The position numbers were made by a program, and so were the translations under genes. DNA of 64,000 bases from Nosema muscidifuracis (lineage: Eukaryota; Microsporidia; Nosematidae), in contig JAIOKI010000016.1 of NCBI GenBank assembly GCA_028335825.1, forward strand, positions 248,001-312,000, in the 5' to 3' direction. Of the stretch, positions 1 through 9,587 are shown piece by piece. The notes under the pieces were generated by a model. That model was not told where the DNA came from. It did not search any database and saw only the letters and a program-made list of their open reading frames with translations. How positions within the stretch are numbered: the first letter of the stretch is position 1; the number at the start of each line of letters is the position of its first letter.

Positions 1-496
1 AAAGAATATCTGATGTATCAGAAAATAAACCCATTTTTAAATTTATATTTCCTAAACAATAATAAGCACTTCTTCTTACATAACCAACTGAATGAGTAGT
101 ATTTTCTTTTATAGATTTATAACAATTATTTAAAATAGTTTCTGATCTTAAAGTAGATACAAATTTTAAAGTAAATCCTCTGATAAATTCATTTGGACTT
201 TCTAAATCTTTTCTAATTTGATTATTCAACAATAAAAATTCACCTTCATTCATTAAAGGTGCATATAATTCTAAAAAATAATATAAAAGTCTTTTTAGCT
301 CATTATTCTCCATCATAAGTACTTCTTTTACTACTGTGTGTATACAAGATTCACTAGATTTTCCTTGACTAATATGTGTTATTAATTCTTTCATACCTTC
401 TATTTTCTTTAGAATTTCTTTAGATTCGATTAGTTCAATAATTTTATCTTCAGAGAGATCTGAAGAGTTTGAAATATACAATGAGGTTTTAAACAT
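1..496 (-). CDS. SEC26: Coatomer subunit beta (COPI), N-terminal part, cut by window edge
   Basis: The reverse strand opens with ATG at 496 (MFKTSLYISNSSDLSEDK) just after a CCC run, and stays open for 165 codons to the window edge. Residues about 95-160 match the N-terminal HEAT region of beta-COP: the stretch RKDLESPNEFIRGFTLKFV corresponds to the family's RKDLQHPNEFIRGSTLRFL, followed by a YVRR motif as in human COPB1. The protein would be part of the COPI coat that returns cargo from Golgi to ER, which fits Rer1 and Rab5 elsewhere in the window. The C-terminal part lies outside. Confidence 0.85.
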   Translation of the reverse strand, partial: MFKTSLYISNSSDLSEDKIIELIESKEILKKIEGMKELITHISQGKSSESCIHTVVKEVLMMENNELKRLLYYFLELYAPLMNEGEFLLLNNQIRKDLESPNEFIRGFTLKFVSTLRSETILNNCYKSIKENTTHSVGYVRRSAYYCLGNINLKMGLFSDTSDIL

Positions 497-939
497 TAAG
501 GGTAAAAATTAAGCAGATAATATTAATTATTTACCCTATAAAAATTACTTGAAATATGTTTACCCTATAGTGAAATATTTTCAAGAACTTAGTTTTTCTA
601 TAAGTTCGACTTTAAAAACTTAATTTCTAAACTAAATTTCTCAGACTTAATTTTTCAGACTTAATTTTTCAGAGTTATTTTCTTAATATTCAAAAATTTA
701 GTTCCTCAATACTAAATTTCTTAGACTTAATTTTTTAAAGTTATTTTCTTAATTTTTCAAAGTTATTTTTTAATATTCAAAAACCTAATCCTTCAATATT
801 CATAAACTTAATTCATTAACCTTTAAAATTGTTTTCTTATTAAATTATCTCTCATAATTTTTTTTATCATCTTCTCATTTTTTTTTTATTTTTATGTGTT
901 CTAAAAATTTTATTTTTTTTTAAAATCTTTACCCCAAAA
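497..939. other. Divergent intergenic region, degenerate repeats
   Basis: No gene is seen. The stretch lies between the divergent SEC26 and RACK1 genes and so holds both promoters. It contains short degenerate repeats of the type CTTAATTTTTCAGA (about 645-760) and ends in a T-rich tract before the CCCC of RACK1. Confidence 0.5.
932..935 (+). promoter_or_regulatory. CCCC start-proximal motif of RACK1
   Basis: A CCCC run lies a few bases before the ATG at 940. The same kind of run stands close upstream of many genes here, and CCC-type motifs next to starts are known from microsporidian genomes, where they are thought to act in transcription initiation. Confidence 0.6.
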
Positions 940-1953
940 ATGTCAGCTTCAGATTTCCGAGTTTTAGAGCCATTAATTGCACACAAAAACGGAGTTACTT
1001 GTTTACAGAAGAAACGCAATAATTCATCTGATGTATTATTCAGTGCATCCAAAGATAAATCTGTTTTGTACTGGTCACTTGATACTGAAAATGAAGGTGA
1101 GTACGGTAAATTATATAAGGAGTTTGCTGGTAAGCATAATAAACAGATCACTGGAATAGCTGTTTCTTCTAATAATGATATGATGGTTTCAGTAGGTGCT
1201 GATAAAATGGGATATATTTGGGATGTCAATACTAAAGAATGTACTGCTGAATTAAAAGGACATGAACGTGATATTTTGGCTGTTAGTATTAATAAAGATA
1301 ATGATAAGATTGTCACTGGATCAGTAGATTGTTCTATTAAGTTATGGAATACTAAAGGAGATTTAATTAATACATTTGGACCAGGATTTGATAGATGTCA
1401 TAAGAATTGGGTTACTTGTTTAGAATTTGACTCACAGGATGAAAATATTTTATATTCTGGATCTAAGGATGGTACAGTTAAAATGTGGGATATTGAGAAT
1501 GGTACTCTTCTTCGTACTTACATGGAAGGAAATGTTATTGATTACGAAAAATATACTGAAGAGCATGGTGAACAACCAAAAGATCACGATCTCTCTCTTA
1601 GTGTTACATCTCTTGCTTTTAGAGATGGAGGTAATTTCCTCATCTATGGTGGAAAAAATAATAAGGTTTACATTGTCAAGTTAGATACTAACGAATGTGT
1701 TGGTACAGTTGTAGTAGAGAATACTGTCAGATCAGTAGCTTCTATTGAATCATTTGCTGGAGTAGCTATTGGTACTGATGATTCTATTTATATATATGAT
1801 GTATGCAATAGAAGTATTGTTGCAACTCATAGTCTTCTTGGATTAGGAAGAGGAATATCTTGTAATTCAATTGTCAACAAGGGAGATGTTCTTTACTGCG
1901 GGTTATCGAACGGACAGATTTATACTTTAGAATATTCTAAGAGAAACGAATAA
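940..1953 (+). CDS. ASC1: RACK1/Asc1, WD40 protein of the small ribosomal subunit
   Basis: This 337-aa protein is a seven-bladed WD40 propeller of normal RACK1 length (yeast Asc1 319 aa). Family landmarks include [32 protein letters not shown] (GH at residues 107-108), [12 protein letters not shown] and the late sequence [14 protein letters not shown]1 binds the head of the 40S subunit near the mRNA exit channel and serves in translation quality control and as a signalling scaffold. The ATG at 940 has CCCC directly upstream. Residues about 195-217 form a somewhat long charged loop ([20 protein letters not shown]). Confidence 0.93.
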   Translation: MSASDFRVLEPLIAHKNGVTCLQKKRNNSSDVLFSASKDKSVLYWSLDTENEGEYGKLYKEFAGKHNKQITGIAVSSNNDMMVSVGADKMGYIWDVNTKECTAELKGHERDILAVSINKDNDKIVTGSVDCSIKLWNTKGDLINTFGPGFDRCHKNWVTCLEFDSQDENILYSGSKDGTVKMWDIENGTLLRTYMEGNVIDYEKYTEEHGEQPKDHDLSLSVTSLAFRDGGNFLIYGGKNNKVYIVKLDTNECVGTVVVENTVRSVASIESFAGVAIGTDDSIYIYDVCNRSIVATHSLLGLGRGISCNSIVNKGDVLYCGLSNGQIYTLEYSKRNE

Positions 1954-2876
1954 AAGATTTAATTTAAAGTCAAATATTTTTATTTAATTATCTTAAAGAA
2001 GTATCATTTATATTTTTGTTTAATTATCTTAAGGAAGTTTCATTTATATCAAATTTATTATTCAATTATTAATTAAATAAATAAAAACAACTCTAATTTA
2101 ATCAAATTTATTATTCAATTATTTATTAACAAAACTCTAATTTAATCAATTTTATTATATTCAATTATTTATTAACAAAACTCTAATTTAAATATTAAAC
2201 AAATACAAAACTCTAATTTAATTAAATGTTATATTTTCAAAATTTTATTAAACAAATACAAAACTTTAATTTGATTAAATAAAATATTCAATTATTTATT
2301 TAATAATGTACTCTTATTTATATTTTATAACTTTTCTTTTAATTAAACAATTATGTTTTTTATAAAATTTGATGGATGAACTATAATTTCAAAAAAAATT
2401 GCGTAATTAATTTATCAAAAATTTCAAATATTTTTGTTATTCGTTAAATGATAAAAATCAATTTTTGATAATTTTATAATTTTCTTATTGAAGTTGTTTT
2501 TTTGACAATTTAATTGAAATTAATTACAACTCAAATTAAATTACATAAAATATACAATTACAAAAAACAAGATATTTTTTAAAATTTATTTTAACATTTC
2601 TTTAATATTATTTATTTTTAGTTGACAAAATTTGTAATTTAAATTCGTCCCTGCCAATAATTTTAATTACACCGATCTAATTTTTTCTTTAATTACACTG
2701 ATCTTAATATTTTAGAAGAAATTTAAAATAAAAAAAAAAGATAATTTTTTTTCAATTATATTCAATAACATACTAAAGTCTTTTTATTTTTTTATTTTAA
2801 TACTTCGTCAATATTTGTAATATTTTTAAATAGGCTATAGAAATTATTTATAAAAAATATTTTCATAAAGCCCTCC
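1954..2876. repeat. Intergenic region with degenerate tandem repeats
   Basis: No gene is recognised in these 920 bases. From about 2040 to 2310 a degenerate repeat with the core ACTCTAATTTAATCAA and TTATTCAATTATTTATT recurs several times. A segment at about 2640-2715 is less AT-rich and contains two near copies of TTAATTACACTGATCT; I could not assign it to a known RNA. Confidence 0.5.
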
Positions 2877-3773
2877 ATGTTTGCTTTTATAACAGAATTG
2901 AAAATGATGTGTCTACTTAGTGGTGCAGTAAATGCAGCAAAATATATTATAAGATATGCAATCTCATTCTTTTACAATCCAAAGATATGGGAGGGTCTCG
3001 AAGGAAAATACGTCGTAGTAACTGGTGCTACCAGAGAAATTGGACGAGAAATTTGTAAACAATTAGCTGATAAAAAGGTAAAGATTTTGATGATTGATGA
3101 TAATGGACATAAACTTGAATATTTAAAAAATAAATTACTACCTAAGGTAGATATCAGTTACTATGTAGTTGATATGAATAAAAACTCCGATAATTATAAT
3201 ATATTCTCATTTCTTGAAGAATATGATGTAGGAATGCTTATCAATGCTGCTATTACAGTAGATAGAGGAATGGAAACTTTTATAAACAGAAGAGATGATA
3301 AAATAATTAATATTAATGTCTTATCTACTACTCATATTACTCATAGGGTAGTAACACAAATGGTGGAAAAAAGATTTGGATTTGTTGTATTTGTGGCTGA
3401 TACAGCTTTTGGACTTCCTTTCCCATATTGCTCAGTTTATTCAGCCAGTCTTGCGTATTTGCACCAGTTAGCAAGTTCGTTATATTACGAAATGAAAAAT
3501 TATAATGTAGTTGTGGAATATACAAGACATGGAAATATTTTATACTCAGAGAGTAATAAAAGTGATCGGGTTCGTTATTGTGATCCGAAGTCATTTGTTA
3601 ATTCATTTTTAAAAACTTTTGGATCATCTCGACACACAATTCCTGAGATATTTCATTTAATAATATTTTGTTTTGTTTCTTATATTCCGAAATCGATAAT
3701 GGGAAACTTTTATAGTTGGAAGAATGCGAAGGAAGAATTGATGAGAGAAAAAGAACTTTTAAAAAATAAATAG
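2877..3773 (+). CDS. Short-chain dehydrogenase-like protein (3-ketoacyl-CoA reductase type), catalytic Lys absent
   Basis: This 298-aa protein has a hydrophobic N-terminal segment (about 12-33) and an SDR fold starting at residue 43. The nucleotide-binding motif is TGATREIG (49-56) and LINAA (121-125) replaces NNAG/NNVG. Layout and the order PFPYCSVYSAS resemble Ifa38/HSD17B12, the ER ketoacyl-CoA reductase of fatty acid elongation. Tyr188 is kept, but the Lys of YxxxK is Leu192, and the upstream catalytic Ser appears replaced (VADTAFG where HSD17B12 has ISSGSG). The ATG at 2877 follows CCC. It may be a pseudoenzyme or have changed function; the family call is fairly sure, the activity is not. 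Confidence 0.7.
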   Translation: MFAFITELKMMCLLSGAVNAAKYIIRYAISFFYNPKIWEGLEGKYVVVTGATREIGREICKQLADKKVKILMIDDNGHKLEYLKNKLLPKVDISYYVVDMNKNSDNYNIFSFLEEYDVGMLINAAITVDRGMETFINRRDDKIININVLSTTHITHRVVTQMVEKRFGFVVFVADTAFGLPFPYCSVYSASLAYLHQLASSLYYEMKNYNVVVEYTRHGNILYSESNKSDRVRYCDPKSFVNSFLKTFGSSRHTIPEIFHLIIFCFVSYIPKSIMGNFYSWKNAKEELMREKELLKNK

Positions 3774-4139
3774 TTAAATATTTTATGATCTTAACTAAAA
3801 AATATTTACTAGTTTTAGTATGTGTTGTTTTTTAATTTAAACTGAGCTTATTGTGGGAATAGTATTAAGAATAAGCTTTATTTTTTATGTAGATTATCAT
3901 TATAAATAGAATGTCTATATAAAAAAGTATTTATCATTATAAATAGAGCTTTTATATAAAAATAATATTTATCATTATAAATAGAGCTTCTATATAAAAT
4001 AAATACTTCTTATGAAAGTAAAGCTTTGTAATTTTTTAAATAAACAGTATTTATATAAAAAACATAAAATTCTTCGTATTAAATTAAATAACGTGTTTGA
4101 TTATTATTTTATAATATAAGCTATTTTTAAATAGAAAAT
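3774..4139. repeat. Convergent 3' intergenic region with 37-38 bp repeat
   Basis: No gene. TTATCATTATAAATAG recurs at 3894, 3931 and 3969, giving a 37-38 bp tandem repeat. A possible hairpin around 3844-3880 pairs GAGCTTATT with AATAAGCTT and could act at the 3' end of the upstream gene. Confidence 0.45.
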
Positions 4140-4580
4140 TTAATTGATTGAATTTCCTGAATTAGAAATTCTTGGCCAACACTCAGCTACTTCTTTAGGA
4201 ATAGATCCAGCAATTTGTCCTCCTCTCATCTCTCCTTTAGCTGTAATAAGTACTGCAGCATTATCTTCAAATCCAATATGTGTTCCATCTTCTCTTCTCC
4301 ATACCTTCTTCTGTCTAACTAAAACAGCGTAATGAACTTTCTTTCTTAAATCGGGCTTACCTTTTTTACATGAGACAACTATAATATCTCCAGGGGCAGC
4401 AGCTGGATATCTATTGAGTCTACCTTTATATCCACGTACACCGATAATTTTTAATAATTTGGCACCACTATTATCTGCACATTTTAAAAGGGTCTCCATT
4501 TGACATCCTTTTGTCATTCTACGATGTGGTTTTCTTGCTACTTTTTTCTCAGTTGATTCAACTTTTTTTTCTGCTGCCAT
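4140..4580 (-). CDS. RPL23: 60S ribosomal protein uL14 (yeast L23)
   Basis: This 146-aa protein matches uL14 throughout. Landmarks are [21 protein letters not shown], the [20 protein letters not shown] block, [27 protein letters not shown] and the [21 protein letters not shown] end. Yeast L23 is 137 aa; the extra residues are a Lys/Glu-rich N-terminus. It binds 25S rRNA at the subunit interface and the translation-factor binding area. Start ATG 4580 has CCCC close upstream. It runs in the same direction as TRM112, 72 bases downstream of it. Confidence 0.96.
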   Translation of the reverse strand: MAAEKKVESTEKKVARKPHRRMTKGCQMETLLKCADNSGAKLLKIIGVRGYKGRLNRYPAAAPGDIIVVSCKKGKPDLRKKVHYAVLVRQKKVWRREDGTHIGFEDNAAVLITAKGEMRGGQIAGSIPKEVAECWPRISNSGNSIN

Positions 4581-4652
4581 TTTTGGGGCTAAAAAATTTA
4601 TGAAAAATATTTAAAAATTTTACTTAGTGAAATGTTAAAGTTCGTATTCTAA

Positions 4653-5006
4653 TTAATTTATTTTTGGTTCAATACAGTTTACTGTATCCAATATAGATTC
4701 TTTTATTGGATAAATAAGTCCACAGTTGTTACAGTTCAAATGACCATCTAAAACATCAATTTCAAAAAGTAATTTTCTAATATTTTCACTGGATAAACAA
4801 TCAACGATATCAGTGTCAGTTATAAAATCAAATTGAGTTTGTAACTTTTTTAAAAAATCTTGACCTTCTTCGCTTATTAAAAATTTCTCTACAAGTGATA
4901 TTTTGTAATCGGATTTGATTTCTTTGTATTCATTAGCTTTTAGAGATGTTGTTGTATTAAAAGGACATTTTTTACATTTAAAAATGCTTTGTACAAAAAT
5001 TTTCAT
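4653..5006 (-). CDS. TRM112: Trm112-like methyltransferase activator
   Basis: This 117-aa protein has the Trm112 layout: an N-terminal CxxC (C11, C14), a helical middle and a C-terminal zinc-ribbon half with C92 and C95 in GHLNCNNCGLIYPI. Trm112 stabilises several SAM-dependent methyltransferases: Trm9 (wobble uridine), Trm11, Bud23 (18S rRNA) and Mtq2 (eRF1). Yeast Trm112 is 135 aa, so this is slightly reduced. The ATG at 5006 follows a CCC run. Elp3, which acts before Trm9 on wobble uridines, lies 4.6 kb away. Confidence 0.88.
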   Translation of the reverse strand: MKIFVQSIFKCKKCPFNTTTSLKANEYKEIKSDYKISLVEKFLISEEGQDFLKKLQTQFDFITDTDIVDCLSSENIRKLLFEIDVLDGHLNCNNCGLIYPIKESILDTVNCIEPKIN

Positions 5007-5505
5007 TTTATGGGTAGAAAATTGCTTTAAACTTAAAGAATTTTAATAATTTATTTTATGAAGACAGCTTTTTTTCTTTATGATATTTTTTTCGTAATGT
5101 ATCTAATTTTTTTAAAAACATCTCTTTTTACATTCAAAATAATTCGTAATTTTTTTAGCACATAAAATATTTTTATTGATTAATTTTTCTATAATAATTT
5201 AAAAAACATCTCTTTTCACATTCAAAATAATTCGTAGTATTTTTTTCGTGATATATCTAATTTTTTGAAAAACATCAATTATTACATTCAAAATAATTCG
5301 TAATTTTTTTTAACACATAAAAATATTTTTTAAAAACATCAATTATTAAATTCAAAATAATTTTCTATATTGTTTAACACATAAAATATTTTTTTCGTAA
5401 TGTATCCAATTTTTTTCTTTTTAGTTTAATTTGTTCTTTTATTTTATTTCAACAATTTCAAATTCCATTTGATATTTTTTTTATCTAAAACTGTACCCCT
5501 TGTTT
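5007..5505. repeat. Divergent intergenic region with 66-88 bp spaced repeats
   Basis: No gene. The element CATTCAAAATAATTCGTA recurs at 5131, 5219 and 5285, with a decayed copy near 5350. It is embedded in T-tracts and the phrase AACACATAAAATATTTTT. CCCC at 5496-5499 belongs to the next gene. Confidence 0.5.
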
Positions 5506-7515
5506 ATGCAAATAAATTCAAATAAAGATCTTCAAGAGATTTTCCATAAAGCTCTGAAAAAAGACATAAACATCGATGACAAAGATCTTCAAGAGGGTAT
5601 AGAAAATATGCTTACAAAATCAAATATAAAGAATTTTCATGAATATGTACGAACCTACCAGTACAGAACAAGAAATACTTTTAATTTTGATTATTTTGAT
5701 CAATACAAGCATCTCAAGTACATGTACACACATTCTGGGGATCTTATGGGGCATTCAGGTCAAATTGAGAGAATTGCATTTGATAACACAGGTAAACATG
5801 TTTTATCCGGTGGGACTGATGGAATGATAAAATTTTGGGATGTTGATACTGGTCTTCTTATTCATTGTTGTATTGGACATAGAAATCTTGTTAATGATTT
5901 ATGTTTTAGTAAGGACGGTAAATTAGTAGCATCTTGTGATTTTTTTGGTATAGTAAATATTTGGGACTTAAAAACTTTAAAAGTAAGATTTACTATACGA
6001 GCACATATAGGAGTAACATTTTCCGAGTTTTTTGAAGTTCTTGATGAAATTGATACATATAATTTGGTGATTATACTAAGTAATGGTTTAGTAAAAGTTT
6101 ATAAATTTAATTTAGAAGGAATTATAGAAGAAAAAGAAAATGATTTTACTATAGATGAACCATATAAGGCAATTTGTATAACTGATGGAGGAAGATTTTT
6201 TTTAAGAGCAGGTTATTGGCCTTATTTAATTTTATTAGATACTTTAAATTTAGAAAAATGTATTGTTTTTGAAACTAATGGATATCCTGTTCAAACAATT
6301 TGTGCAGCAAAAGATTGTTTAAAATTTGCAGCAGGATGTAATAATTGGTTAATTCAATGGACATTTTTTTATGATGGAATTTCATCTAACGGAAATTTTC
6401 ATAAAACATCTAAAAATATTCCAGGTTATTGGAGAAAGAATGTTATTAAAATAGATATGGAAGAAACTTATACAATAGAAAATATGTGCTATTTAAAAAA
6501 TAATTATATAGTCGTTGTATGTTCTGATCTTAAAATTAGAATATATTCTGAACGTATTTTAAGATATGTAATTCAAGTTGATGAAATGGGAATAGCTTGT
6601 CCACATCCCATTGATAATGTATTTGCTTACTATGGTCAATATTTGAAATTTTTTTATCTTGAAAAGCTTATTAGCTCGGAAAAAATTAATTTTAATGTAA
6701 ATGATTGTCAATTTTCAAATGATGGAGAAAGTTTCGTAATAGGTGATGAGGTAGGAAATGTAAAAATTTATAGATTAAATAGAGAAAAATATAAAATTAA
6801 GGAACAATTTTTTCTTTCAGATTTTGAACATTTTACAGGTACTAATGATATTTTATATAAGGAATGTAAAAATGAGTATACCACTGATAGTAATAGAAAT
6901 ATTAATGAAGACTGGAAATTAGTCCCATACAAATTAAAAGCAATAAGTAATAAAAGAAATGTTATGATAGAAGATGCAGGATTTAAACATTTTTCTTCTA
7001 AATATTTAGATAAGATAAAATATAAAAGAAAATATTGTGATTTTATATTGGAAAATGATGTAAATCATGAATTAGAAGAAGGAAGTTTAAGCAGTGAAGA
7101 AATGAGTGATGACAGTTCTGATTCTTCTGATTCAACTTTTGGAATTACAGTTGATAATAAATCTAGTGAAGAAGATTTGGTAATTCGAAGACGTGGAGGA
7201 TTTAGAGAAACAAATAGATCTATAGATAATAAAAGTCCAATAACATTAAGAAGAAATTATGTTGAAACTCCTGAAATTCCTCCTGCACCGAGATGTATAA
7301 GATTAAGAAGAAATGATAATAATGAAGACGAAGGTTTAGAATTCTTTCATTACCAAAAACGAAAACTTAAAAGGAAAATTATTAAGAAAGAATCAAGTGA
7401 AAGTAATGAAGATAAAAATAATTCATTAGTGAAAAAATTAAGAAGAAATAATATTGATAATTCTACTGATATTGGACCAAAGATACGTTTAAGGCGACAC
7501 AGATTTTCAGATTAA
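5506..7515 (+). CDS. BRWD/PHIP-like WD40 protein lacking a bromodomain
   Basis: The first ATG in frame is at 5506, seven bases after CCCC, giving 669 aa. The N-terminal half is a WD40 propeller: GHSGQIERIAFDNTGKHVLSGG, DGMIKFWDVDTG, GHRNLVNDLCFS, VNIWDLKTL. The order of elements, PHPIDNVFAYYG, NDCQFSNDGESFVIGD and then EQFFLSDFEHFTGTND, parallels the end of the BRWD/PHIP WD region (family phrase DQMFFHTDY). After about residue 450 the protein is charged, with a Ser/Asp/Glu-rich stretch and repeated LRRN/LRRH motifs. No bromodomain is seen. A chromatin or ubiquitin-ligase adaptor role is inferred from the family. Confidence 0.62.
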   Translation: MQINSNKDLQEIFHKALKKDINIDDKDLQEGIENMLTKSNIKNFHEYVRTYQYRTRNTFNFDYFDQYKHLKYMYTHSGDLMGHSGQIERIAFDNTGKHVLSGGTDGMIKFWDVDTGLLIHCCIGHRNLVNDLCFSKDGKLVASCDFFGIVNIWDLKTLKVRFTIRAHIGVTFSEFFEVLDEIDTYNLVIILSNGLVKVYKFNLEGIIEEKENDFTIDEPYKAICITDGGRFFLRAGYWPYLILLDTLNLEKCIVFETNGYPVQTICAAKDCLKFAAGCNNWLIQWTFFYDGISSNGNFHKTSKNIPGYWRKNVIKIDMEETYTIENMCYLKNNYIVVVCSDLKIRIYSERILRYVIQVDEMGIACPHPIDNVFAYYGQYLKFFYLEKLISSEKINFNVNDCQFSNDGESFVIGDEVGNVKIYRLNREKYKIKEQFFLSDFEHFTGTNDILYKECKNEYTTDSNRNINEDWKLVPYKLKAISNKRNVMIEDAGFKHFSSKYLDKIKYKRKYCDFILENDVNHELEEGSLSSEEMSDDSSDSSDSTFGITVDNKSSEEDLVIRRRGGFRETNRSIDNKSPITLRRNYVETPEIPPAPRCIRLRRNDNNEDEGLEFFHYQKRKLKRKIIKKESSESNEDKNNSLVKKLRRNNIDNSTDIGPKIRLRRHRFSD

Positions 7516-7562
7516 TTAGAAAAAAATTCTAAAAATGTAATATGAAGACACAAAATTTCTGA

Positions 7563-9566
7563 TTAATTTATTAAGTTTATTTCTTGTATTCCATAACCTA
7601 AAACGTAGCAAACCGAATTATTTATGACTAAACTATTAGGACAATCAATAAAAATTTTATATTTAGCTATTTTTACTAAATTCTTATCCCATTGTACTAG
7701 AAAACAATCATTTGAAATTGAGAAGATGTTTTTCATAATACATATGTCTTTAATAAAAGAAGAATGTTCTAATTTCTTAATTAAAGTTTGTTTTTTTATA
7801 TAAAATTTATAGACGTAATGTGAATCACCACCAAATATAAAAAAATCTCTCGATTTCGAAAGACTGTGAATTGGAGCTGTATCTACTTGATAAATTAATG
7901 TAGATTTTTTTATATTATCATGAATTATAAAGCATCCATCAGATGTAGTACAATAAAATATATTTTTATGTATTAAAAGTTTAGTAAGATATTTACTAAA
8001 TTTTTTTATCAGTAAAATCTTCTGATCAGAATATTCTTTCAAGTTTCCACCACTATCTATAAAATAAACTTGTTTCTTATAAAATATATCGATAATTTTG
8101 TAATCATTTTTTATTTCATCACAAATATACAATTTTTCTTTGTATATTCTGCATGTTACCAGGTATCCATCCAAAGTAGAAAAATAAATCATATTTTTAG
8201 ATTTGGTAATAGAAGATAAAGATCCTTTTATATATAAAAAATCAATTACTTGACCTTTTCTTACTAAAAATATCTTATTTTCATTTGTACCACATACCAA
8301 AAATTCTTTAAAAGACATTCCGCAAGTTATTTCTCTAAATGAATTTTCGGTAGAAATGTAACGATAAAATTTACGAAAAGATTTCGTTTCGTAAATATTT
8401 TCCATATTTTGATTCTTTTTAATAGATCCACATATTCTATCAGTTTTTTTTATTTTTTTTTCTAATTTTACAATAAATATTCTTGTTGATGTGTGTACTA
8501 AAATATTTCTCTTATTTTTTTCTAAACTTAAAATTGGTTCATCACATATCTTTAATCCATTTTTTCTGTATATTAACCATCCATTTCTTGTACCAATAAG
8601 TCCATCTTTAATAGATATAGGATATTTTACTAAAATTTCTTTTTTTAATTTATTATTTTTATATAAAATAATCTTATTCTTGTTTATTTGATAAGTATAA
8701 ATTCTATTAAATAAGTTTGTATGGTCAGTATTTTTATCTTTAATTTTTTCTTTTTCATTTGGTACTTGTTCAAATTTATTTTTATTAAGACAATCTAATA
8801 TAAATTTTATATCAACGTATTTAAAATTATTAGGTGAGATTTTAAGATCTACTTTGTCTATTATACCATTACATAATCCTAGATATAGCTTTTTATTAAT
8901 TAATGTACTGTTTAGACAGTTACTAGAATATTCTTTTTTATAAATCAAACTTCTATTTTTGTATAACTTAAAAGTTCCATTTTTGTTTATAGTAGATACA
9001 AAATCTTTATAGATTGAACATTTTATAACGTAATTTCTTGTTTCTTGGATGACCCAACCTCCTTCAGAGTCAATAACAATAACTCGTCTATCTTCACCTG
9101 CACTTACAAACCCATATTTATTAATAACTACATCGAAAACTCTACCTTTGTGTATTGGAAAAGTATATGAAACATTTTCGTACATAATAAAAACAAAATC
9201 GTAATTTCCTGTTACAACATTTAAATTAAAAAATTTTAACGACTGTATACTTCTAGTATTCAAATCTATTCGTCTACCATCTTCACAAATAATCTTCCCA
9301 CAAACTGTACCTATATAAAACTTACCATTATCTATACAAACATCAGAAATCATATAATTAAAACTGAATGTTTTTATTTTTTTATTATTTAAGTTATAGA
9401 GTGAAATATCATGTCTTCCCCAGATAATTAGCCAATCTTCTTGCACACGAATACCAGTAATTTTATACTCAACATTCAGAATATTATCATCATCTTTATA
9501 TACTTTATTAATCACACTGCTAAACAAAAACTTACCACAAGTATCTAACTCAACTGGTCCAATCAT
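7563..9566 (-). CDS. WD40-repeat protein, possibly WDR6/Trm734-like
   Basis: This 667-aa protein is built of weak beta-propeller repeats across its whole length, which suggests two propellers. The best block is PIHKGRVFDVVINKYGFVSAGEDRRVIVID (residues about 137-167), reminiscent of the WDR6/Rtt10 segment with 'H.G.VF......VS.SDDR....W'. WDR6/Trm734 partners Trm7 in 2'-O-methylation of tRNA position 34. It is divergent from ELP3 with only 21 bases between the two start codons. The function is a hypothesis; other large WD proteins such as UTP factors are possible. Confidence 0.4.
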   Translation of the reverse strand: MIGPVELDTCGKFLFSSVINKVYKDDDNILNVEYKITGIRVQEDWLIIWGRHDISLYNLNNKKIKTFSFNYMISDVCIDNGKFYIGTVCGKIICEDGRRIDLNTRSIQSLKFFNLNVVTGNYDFVFIMYENVSYTFPIHKGRVFDVVINKYGFVSAGEDRRVIVIDSEGGWVIQETRNYVIKCSIYKDFVSTINKNGTFKLYKNRSLIYKKEYSSNCLNSTLINKKLYLGLCNGIIDKVDLKISPNNFKYVDIKFILDCLNKNKFEQVPNEKEKIKDKNTDHTNLFNRIYTYQINKNKIILYKNNKLKKEILVKYPISIKDGLIGTRNGWLIYRKNGLKICDEPILSLEKNKRNILVHTSTRIFIVKLEKKIKKTDRICGSIKKNQNMENIYETKSFRKFYRYISTENSFREITCGMSFKEFLVCGTNENKIFLVRKGQVIDFLYIKGSLSSITKSKNMIYFSTLDGYLVTCRIYKEKLYICDEIKNDYKIIDIFYKKQVYFIDSGGNLKEYSDQKILLIKKFSKYLTKLLIHKNIFYCTTSDGCFIIHDNIKKSTLIYQVDTAPIHSLSKSRDFFIFGGDSHYVYKFYIKKQTLIKKLEHSSFIKDICIMKNIFSISNDCFLVQWDKNLVKIAKYKIFIDCPNSLVINNSVCYVLGYGIQEINLIN

Positions 9567-9587
9567 TCAAAAATTTAAACCCCTATT
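9567..9587. promoter_or_regulatory. 21-bp bidirectional promoter space between WDR6-like gene and ELP3
   Basis: The ATG of the leftward gene ends at 9566 and the ATG of ELP3 begins at 9588. Only 21 bases separate them, including CCCC at 9580-9583, four bases before the ELP3 ATG. Control elements of each gene must lie inside this space or inside the neighbour's coding sequence. Confidence 0.6.

Noticed and set aside
867-1316. Reverse-strand open frame of about 150 codons over RACK1
   Set aside because: It lies antisense to the well-supported RACK1 gene, has no family similarity and no start motif.
2640-2715. Possible structured RNA (GTCCCTGCCAATAATT and following)
   Set aside because: I looked for U6, U2, 5S and SRP RNA landmarks and found none; only a short direct repeat is present.
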